This document shows, in pieces, positions 56,739 through 64,000 of a stretch of DNA of 64,000 bases; within the stretch, counting starts at the first letter, position 1; every line of letters begins with the position of its first letter. Origin of the DNA: Cubamyces lactineus. Its lineage: Eukaryota; Basidiomycota; Agaricomycetes; Polyporales; Polyporaceae. Under the pieces are notes generated by a model. It was not told where the DNA came from, ran no database searches, and was given only the letters and a program-made list of their open reading frames with translations. Both the position numbers and the translations under genes were made by a program. Location of the stretch: contig JACDTU010000012.1 of assembly GCA_022376465.1 (NCBI GenBank), positions 992,001-1,056,000 on the forward strand. Direction: 5' to 3'.

Positions 56739-57220
56739 CAGTACACTACAGTCGACACCCTCTTAACCCATAGCAATCGGGAAGGTCAATTTCCTATGGG
56801 TTTTCGCAGGTTATGGGGTAGGAGGAAAGCGCTTATTTTAGCGCCCTCAACTAGCGCTCAATATTTATATAAGCGCCCTTTCTACCGACCGGAGGCGCCC
56901 GTAAATAGTCCAGTGCAGAGACATGGCATAGCTGGTGAGGCCGCTCAAGGCATTCGTTTCCAGCATTATAAGTAGTGATTATCATCTGTATCCAGGTAGC
57001 ATGCCCGGATGGCTTACTTTCATTCAACAATACCCCTCGGGTAAGCTGTCCCCATGGGTTATTGACCTGGAATTTCGTATGGGGTATGGGGTATTACAGG
57101 ATTATGGGTTATGGGTTTGATTTGCCCCTATCCCAAGTCGGGAAAGGCATTTTTCTATGGGTTATCGCAGGTTATGGGCTATGAGGGGTATGTGTTAAGA
57201 GGGTGTCGACTGTAGTACTG
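56739..57220. mobile_element. MITE-like element with about 30-bp terminal inverted repeats
   Basis: The left end (CAGTACACTACAGTCGACAC, continuing CCTCTTAAC) matches the reverse complement of the right end except for a 2-bp gap and a few changes. Inside, sub-terminal copies of CTATGGGTT(T/A)TCGCAGGTTATGGG occur near both ends (about 56792-56816 and 57157-57181), and TATGGGGTATGGGG-type motifs recur. At about 480 bp with no coding capacity it fits a non-autonomous DNA transposon. I could not find a convincing target-site duplication, so the superfamily is open. Confidence 0.7.
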
Positions 57221-57378
57221 TACAGGGCCCTGGCTGCGGGCAGCGGCACGCATACCCAGACGTAAGCAACCCCGCGGAGATCGAGCTGGCCGGGAGCAGA
57301 GTAAACGGTGTTGCCTGGCAGTAGTGGTAGTGGTGTACTGTACCGTGTTGCAGATCCCTCCGCCTGATCATCCCGGCG

Positions 57379-57397
57379 CCCCCCCCCCTCCCCCCCC
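57379..57397. repeat. Poly-C tract interrupted by one T
   Basis: C10-T-C8 lies just downstream of the MITE-like element. It is a low-complexity run of no known function and possibly a sequencing or assembly weak point. Confidence 0.8.
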
Positions 57398-58281
57398 ATT
57401 CAAATCGGAACACCGTCCAAGAAGCTAAGCAGCTTGAGGCAAGTTGTTACTTGGCAAGTGAATTGGTTGGCTTCACGGCGCACGGGCACGGTGGTGTGTC
57501 ACTAACCTCGATCACCCTCGATCGGCGATCATCGCGCGGCCCGATTCGTGCACAAGTACCGGAACGTACTCAACGCCACGTCAGTACGTACCGGTGCGCG
57601 ACGTGGACGTGGACGTGACGGGCACGCAAGTCGTCGCACAGGTTGCTTCACGGAATGCACGCATAACGAGTAGATGTGCAGTTACTTTTGATTGCCTTTA
57701 GACAAGATCACGGGGCGGCTGCACGCCAGAGGGGAGAGAAGGATGGAAGATCGTATCATACTTGCATACTGTATGGTACATGAGACTTGTTGCACTACGT
57801 ACTATTGCGGCGAGAACACAACACTGCAATGGGGGGGAGACGGTTCAGAGAGAGGCTTGCGAATAGATAGCGTATTGTACGGGTAGTAGCTACACACATA
57901 CGAAGAGTGGATGAAAGAAAATATAATGTGCATGTCATGTCATAACGGGGTCGTCAACCACAATGTGCAGGAGGGGGCTTGAATGAGGCCTGGGATGCGT
58001 GGGTGTTCAGGCAGAACGGGGAAGAAAAAGATATAATGTGCAGGCGCGGGAAGAGAGTCAATGACCGACCACGAGCAAGATGCGGGAGGATGCGAGGAAC
58101 GACAAGCGAGGGGGATGATGCTAGCAATGTTCGACACCAAGAAGACCGCGCGGACGAGAGATAAAAGCCAACGACTGATAGCCTCAGTACCCAAAGCGCG
58201 CCGGGTGAGCGTTCGAGCTTCGCCGACTAGGAGCACGATGAACAATCGGAAGGAGAAAGCGGGCAAAAAGGAGACGGATGC
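57398..58281. other. 3' side of SSN6, gene-poor
   Basis: No gene is recognised. It probably contains the SSN6 3' UTR near 57900-58281. Confidence 0.4.
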
Positions 58282-61200
58282 TCACGAGACGGGCCCGGGG
58301 CGCGCGCTGCTGCCATTACCATTACCGCCTCCGCCGCTGCCTCCGCTGGTGTTGCCGTTACCGTTGCCGTGGCTCGACGCAGACGACGGCGACGGCGTCG
58401 TCTTCGTCACCGGAGATCCGCCCTGCGCCGAGTGCAGGACGATCTCCCGTTTGCCGCGCGGGGGCGATGCCGAGCGCGAATGCATCCGCTCGTCCTCGGC
58501 CGGGCTCGTCGAGTGCGAGGGCGGCGACCGCGTCGACATGGGCGGAAGACCCATGCTTGGCGGCGCACCGTGCCCTGCGAGCCCTGCGCCAATCGGACGT
58601 GGGTGTGGTGGGAGCATCGTTGGGAGTTGGGGGCTGCTGGGGTACGAACGCGCGTTCTCAGCTGGCTGGCGCATGTCAGGCGAGTGAGACGTCGGCTGCT
58701 GGCGGAAGGGTATCGGGCTCAGACGTGTGGACGGTGTTGGCGTCGGGCGGCCGTTCGACGGCGGCGAAACGCGCTGGCTCATGCTGCCGACGCGAGAACG
58801 CTTCGCGTCGACGTGGTCGTCGGGGCCGGGGCTGAGGGGACGCTTGTTCGTAGACGGCGACGTGCGTGAGGAGATCGAGGGGCGGCGGGCCATGGGGTGC
58901 TGTTGCTGAGGGGACGCTGCAACCATCCTGTTACCGCCAGGGCCGCTGGGGGCAGCGAATCCACGAGGGTCCGACGGCCTGTACGATGCCAAGCCGATGA
59001 GCGCGTCCGCGACACCCTCGTCGTAGTCCTCGTCGAGAGCGCGGGTAGGCGGGAGGTGAGTCGAGTTCGTCGGCGACGGCTGCACAGAACGGTTCGCAGA
59101 TCCAGATCCGCTCGAGGGCTCCGGGCTCCCCTTCGACCCGCGGTAGTCAAGCTTGAACGCAGACTGCGCCGACCCATTCGAATCGTACGGGCCCTCTCCC
59201 CGCGGGGCCTCCTCCTTGACGCGTTTCGCCGGCGCCTGGCGCCGCTTGCGCTCCTTCTTCGCGGGCTCCGGGCCCGTCACGGACGAGTTCGACTCTGTAT
59301 CCTTGTCGCGGTTCTGGCGACGGCGACGGTCCTTCTCGAGCGGCTGCGCAGACTGTGCGCCCAAGTGCGGACTCTCCGACGTCCGCGCCGCGCCAGCGAT
59401 GTGCGCCTGCTGGGCCATATGCATCCGCATGGCTTCCGGGGAGCCGGCGTAGCGCGCGTCCGTACGGGGCTCGAGCACGACCTCGCGCTCGTACTCGCGA
59501 GCGGGGTCGTACCGTCTGCCTGCGGGCTCGTGCACGAGCTCGTGGATCGGCGGGCGGGGAGGAGACGCACGTCCCGCAGGCCCAGGGCCGCCTGCGCGAG
59601 AGTCCCAGTGCTGCGGGGGGTATCCGGGGTGGCCTGTGCGCGGCGAGACCTCTGGGGGACTGCGCTCGCGTGCACGGGAGCTGTTGCGGCGCTGAGGGGG
59701 ACCCGGCGGGGAGTGCGGGCGCGACTGGTAGAACGGCGGCTGTGGCTGCTGAGGGTGTCCGTACTCCATCGGAGGGCGGCCGCGGCGCTCGCGGTCCCAT
59801 TCGTTCCCTTCGATGACCATGCGTCTGTTCCATCCAGGCTCCTCGCGAGGGTACGGCGGGGGCGACCGCCGCGGGCCGCCCGAGACCTGCGGAGGCCCAA
59901 GAGGGGGCCGCTCGTTGAAACTCGGAATCATATGCCCTGCCGTGGACCGAGGGCGGACGTGCGGCGGGGGAGACGCGGACGTCGACGGCACGCGCATCGG
60001 ATGAAACGCGGGGTCGTGAGGGTGCTGGGGGTGCGCGGAGTGGCGGTGTGCATCAGGAGGACCCTGCATCTGAGGAGCAGGGTTGTGCAATAGGCCTTGA
60101 CCAGCGGGTCCGCGGGGACCGGGTTCGCGCGAAGGGGGCGGAGGGTACGAGTTTGAGTGCTCCCGGGCGTGCAACGGCGGCCTGTCAACCTCCATGGGGG
60201 CGAGAGGGGTATGCGAAGGGACATGGCGCGAGTCGTCGAGTACCACTGGGGGTGGTGGGCCTCCTCGAAAGGGACCCGGCGATGACCTCCCAGCCATCTG
60301 CGGTGGAACTGGGAGCGGAAGATCAGGGTGACCACCCCGAGCGTCGGCAGGGAAGAGTGGACGAGAGTTGGAATGCACCAGCATCGGTGGGCCGCTCAGA
60401 CCCGCTGGCGGCATCATGGGGTTAGCGTACGCCGTAGGATGGACGTCCTGAGGGCCGGGCGCTGCGGGGAGCGCCTGTCCGGTCGCCTGTGCCTGCTTGA
60501 GGAGCGCCAACCGCTGCGTAATGGCGGTGTTTGAGGGGTCCAGCTCCGCCGCCCGAGCGTAGGCGTCAATCGCATCGGAGATCTGATTGTTGCAGCTCTC
60601 ATACAAGCTACCCAAGTCGAACCAAACTTCGGAGATGTAGGGGTTGATGCGGATAGCGCGGGAGTACGCGTCGAGCGCGTCGCGGTATTGGTTGATTTGG
60701 AAATAGAGGACGCCGATGGAACACCAGAAAGTCGGGTTCCGCCCGTCTCGGTAGACCGCTTGCTGGTACGCTTCATACGCCTTGTTGTACTTTTGACCGG
60801 CCATGAACGCCCGGCCGAGAAGGTACCAACTCTGCGCATCGCCCGGTTCTAAATTACGTGCGATTGGTTAACCTGATGAGACAAGCGCTTCAAACCCAAT
60901 GTCCACGTACCAGCCTCGAGGCTCTTGGTCAGATACTGGATAGCGAGTTCCTGGTTCTGGAACGACGAGCCATCCTGGTGATACAGCCACCCAAGTTGCT
61001 GGAGCACCTTGGCGTGATTGGGGTTCTCCTGCACTACACGCTCGTAAGCGTCTCGTGCACGAACGTGCTGTGGAGCAATGTGGTCAGATCCCCGCATGTC
61101 GAGTAAATGGAGCCGAGGCACACGTACATCACGCTGCTGCTCAAAGACGTGCCCGATCTGGAACCAGATATCCGCATGCGCCAAAGGGCTCGGCGGATTG

Positions 61201-62322
61201 CGCAGGATGCGATCGAAGCACTCGAGGCTCTCCTGATACTTGCCCTGTTGCTTGTAGATGATCCCTAGGCGGAACAAGATTTCGTTCGCCTTATCAAAGT
61301 CTAGGCGAGCGGGTAGGTGATGAGCGCCCTAGAGCGTGTATTTTGGTAACGTTAAATTACCGACCTTTATCCATCTTTAGGACAGACGAGAACGCCTCCT
61401 CGGCGTGATCGAGGGAGCCATAGCGGTCGTACAGGATGCCGATACCGTACCACAACTTGGGGTCCTCCTGGTCATGGGGGAAAGGGGCAGTGAGCAACGT
61501 GACACGGAGAGGGCACGCGAGGGCGATGAACGAACCTTGGGCGAGGGTAAGAAGTACAAGGCCTGTTGGTATGCGGCATACGCCTTTTGCAGATCATCCT
61601 GCATAAGGTAGCAGTGGCCTGGGAAAGAAGGGATGGATGAGAACCGGTGCACAAGGTACGGTGGGCGTGGGACGTACCGAGCGCACTCCATACTTCGCCG
61701 TTATCGCCTTGCAGCTGCAGGGCGGCCTGGAAGTATTCGATGGCCTGTGAACGCGGAGTAATGTGAGCAGATAGATCGGGCAAGGCGTGTGATGACGTAA
61801 GACAGGTTGACATGGAACGTACCTTTGGGTAATTCTCTTTGATCCGCGCGATCCCAGCAACTTGTGTCAGGCCAGACAAGGAGTGGCTGTTGTGACGCAG
61901 CGCGTTCTCGTATGCGGAAAGCGCGTGCTCCAGATTTCCCATCTGCTCGGCGACTCGACCTGTTGATCCGAAACCGATGAGTCTGATTGGCAGCCCCCTC
62001 CCAGCAAGCGCGGACGCGCGTGAAACATACCAATCATGAGCCATGTTTGTTCGTTTGCCTGGGCGAGTTTCTCGATCGGGGATTTCTCCTCCTCGTTGTT
62101 CGGGTTCCGGGAGCTGGAGGGCCCAGAGAGCTGAGCGCCTTGGGGTGGTGGTGGGGGACGGGTGGACGGACCGGCTTGCGAAGCTGGTGTCGCAATCCCG
62201 TTTCCGTTCATGTGGTGATGGGTATGTGGGTGCGAGGGCGGAGGGAGAGAGTGGGAATGGTGGTGTGGGTCATGGAGGCGGATGTCGCGCTCCGCCTGGC
62301 GGGGGGTGTGGCGGATAGACAT
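58282..62322 (-). CDS. SSN6: Ssn6/Cyc8-type TPR transcriptional corepressor
   Basis: Eight exons (62031-62322, 61823-61959, 61678-61744, 61536-61618, 61365-61467, 61128-61300, 60911-61067, 58282-60848) give 1192 aa. After a His/Pro-rich start, about ten TPR repeats span residues 90-470, including NLEHALSAYENALRHNSHSL, EYFQAALQLQGDNGEVWSAL, WYGIGILYDRYGSLDHAEEA, LFRLGIIYKQQGKYQESLEC, VLQQLGWLYHQDG and TFWCSIGVLYFQINQYRDAL. The rest is Pro/Ser/Arg-rich and disordered. With Tup1 it forms the general corepressor recruited by DNA-binding factors; the TPRs bind Tup1 and those factors (family knowledge). The strong match of repeat order and the KANEILFRLGIIYKQQGK motif make the call firm. Long plus-strand frames here are antisense shadows. 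Confidence 0.95.
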
Positions 62323-64000
62323 GGGTGCGCGGACAAAGTGTGAGGGGGGACGACCACCTCGGCGGGGGGAGGGCGGTGGAGGGGTTGGGGGATGATGAGG
62401 ACGGGGATTGGGGGCGAGACGGAGACGAAGGCGAAAGGGGGCCCTGGAGAACAGGAAGAGGTATATAAGTGGCTGCGGGAAAGAGATCAGGGCGCAGAGG
62501 GAAGGCGATCAGAGATCTCACTCTCTCCAGAGCTCACACTGGCGCCTGCTGAAAATTGGCAAGATGGAATCTTTGTCAACACACGCGCCAACTTGGCCGT
62601 CTCCAGGCAAATGCAAATTGCCCTTTCAGGAGCTCCCTCTCCCGACACATCGGCCCTTCCTCGGCAACTATCCAATCTTCCTCCAGATCGAGATAGCCCC
62701 CTCGCCGGTTCGATGTCATACTCCTGCCTTTCCCGGCGTCCACACGCCCGCACAGCTCATGTCTCTCCTCATGTCATGTCTTCGCTTCCGATCCTGTCCG
62801 TCGCTGTCTCCCGCTGGAACCTTCTGCCGCTCCGGGTGGTCGGGTTCCTCTTCCGCACTGCTCCCTTCCGCTTTCGCCTCTCTCAGTCTCTGTCCGCTAA
62901 GCTTCGGCGCGTCCGCGTCCAGTCCAATCCTATCAAGATTAATACAGTTCACGTCCACCTGCCTCGGTCACGCCCTTCGCTTCCCCACACACATCGATAT
63001 GGCCGTCCTTCTCCCCCTTGCACTCCGCCACACCCAACGCGTGGCCGCCCTGCGACGTTCATTCCTGGCAACCGCTGCGCCGCGCCTGCAGATCATCGAG
63101 CCCTCCGGATATCACCCTTCTGCATTGTCTAGGCTCGTGCAGCGTGGGCCGTGGCCACACCCCGGTACCCGGTCGCTCTGCGGGAATGCGCCCACAAGAA
63201 GACGTCGCCAAGCTAAGCTAGTCTGAGTCTCGTTCTCGGCCATTTGCGGGCGGTCCTCCGCTAGGGAGGAATGTGTGTGTGTGCGTGCTCAGAGTCAGAT
63301 GGCCTGCACCGCGCCCGGCGTCCCCGCAGCGCGGCCCTCAATCGAGCACAGGGCAATCTCGGGCCTGCATCACCTCATAACGGCTGCTCCATTCATGACC
63401 GCCGTCTCGCGCCATTCGCTGATGTTGCGCAAGCGCGGCTGATCCTGCCCTATGCCGGAGAAGGCCCGCTCTGGTCCATCATCATTGCGAGTGATCTCTG
63501 GGTGGCTTCTCGCGCAAGTGCTGCGCGGCTGGAAGGTTAGGCCAGGGCAACGGCAAACGCAAACGGTGGTGTCAAGCAGAGGGTGCCGCCCACGGTTGAC
63601 AGATCGCGAAGCTGGGCTGGTGCGACGTGTTCCCAGGGACGCGCAGTGCGAAGCGATGGGGGGATGCCAGTGCCAGACGGGGTCTGGTTTCAGCGCTCGC
63701 GCTGGCTGTTCGAGGGCTTCTCGTTCTGGACGTGTGTGGGAGCGGCGTGCGGCCGGATGGATGGACAGAGTTGGACAGCTCGCACGCGAACCTCGAACCT
63801 CGAACGCTGCCCAGAAGGAGAAAACGCAGCAGAAGCGAGCGAGCGACCCGGCAGCTCGGGCAGCGCACGCGACACACCACACCACACTGCCGTGCGCCAC
63901 CCCACCCACCAGCGCACGATCGAATCTGCGATCATTTGCCCCGCTCGGCTCGGCTGCTCCTGGAGTCTGCGCCAAGCCTATTTGAGGCTAGATTTCGAGA
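62323..64000. other. SSN6 upstream region; uncertain plus-strand frames
   Basis: Two overlapping plus frames (62392-63132, 62408-63226) lie in pyrimidine-rich DNA directly upstream of SSN6. Most of their sequence is not protein-like. A sub-frame from 62998 to 63226 starts like a mitochondrial presequence (MAVLLPLALRHTQRVAALRR), so a small gene's first exon is possible. The frames at 63370-63975 (minus) and 63452-63985 (plus) overlap each other and look like chance. Confidence 0.3.

Noticed and set aside
57398..57490. Faint similarity to the middle of a 5S rRNA (AAGCTAAGCAGC followed by TTACTTGG)
   Set aside because: Only scattered blocks match. The 5' and 3' thirds and a terminator T-run are missing, so I do not call a gene or pseudogene.
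58897..60093. 398-codon plus-strand frame over SSN6
   Set aside because: It is antisense to the long, secure SSN6 last exon and is Arg/Ala/Val-rich, as expected for a shadow of Pro/Ser/Arg codons.

Overview
The window looks like part of an Agaricomycete (mushroom-type basidiomycete) nuclear genome. It is gene-dense, its genes are split by many short introns (mostly 50-75 nt), and the recognisable proteins are fungal: Ssn6/Cyc8, a Pap1/Yap1-type bZIP factor, Erf4, an S28 peptidase, a DUF7704 protein and a Skt5/Dsf2-like Sel1 protein. I placed exons by hand, using conserved protein motifs and reading phase at each junction. I ran no searches, so families are recognised from memory of their motifs.

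Layout. 1-228 is the 3' end of an unidentified gene. 229-4363 is mostly non-coding, with a small secreted-protein gene (2314-3144, minus) and a tRNA-Asn (4032-4110). 4364-7968 holds two minus-strand genes: a Sel1-repeat protein and mitochondrial ribosomal protein mL38. 8395-19290 is a 10.9-kb, apparently intact non-LTR retrotransposon (LINE). It is flanked by a perfect 14-bp target-site duplication and sits at the 3' end of a tRNA-Asn gene (19297-19401); another tRNA-Asn follows at 19598-19694. 20233-22457 is a secreted S28 serine peptidase. 22778-28269 is DNA topoisomerase II. 28927-30846 holds one or two small unknown genes. 31643-34238 is a divergent pair: NAA38 (LSM-fold NatC subunit) and a CofD/YvcK-like protein. 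34573-36224 is an unknown low-complexity protein. 36602-38187 is chorismate synthase and 38807-39681 a DUF7704 membrane protein. 41771-43824 is a Pap1-like redox bZIP factor. 43825-52256 is gene-poor. 52257-53812 is an Erf4-type palmitoyltransferase subunit. 53813-58281 is gene-poor and holds a MITE-like inverted-repeat element and a long unexplained ORF. 58282-62322 is the Ssn6/Cyc8 TPR corepressor, and the rest is its upstream region.

Apart from the transposon these are scattered housekeeping and regulatory genes with no evident cluster. The most notable item is the LINE. It carries gag-like ORF1 and an endonuclease-RT-RNase H ORF2. Between its 5' end and ORF1 there is an extra 174-codon ORF with its own TATA-like and AATAAA-like signals. 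Its insertion at a tRNA gene left the tRNA intact, and its poly(A) tail now supplies that tRNA's RNA polymerase III terminator.

The splice sites are also informative. Of about 74 introns I placed, four use GC-AG ends (three in TOP2, one in ERF4), five use AAG acceptors, one leaves an 8-nt micro-exon, and one puts a stop codon alone in the last exon.
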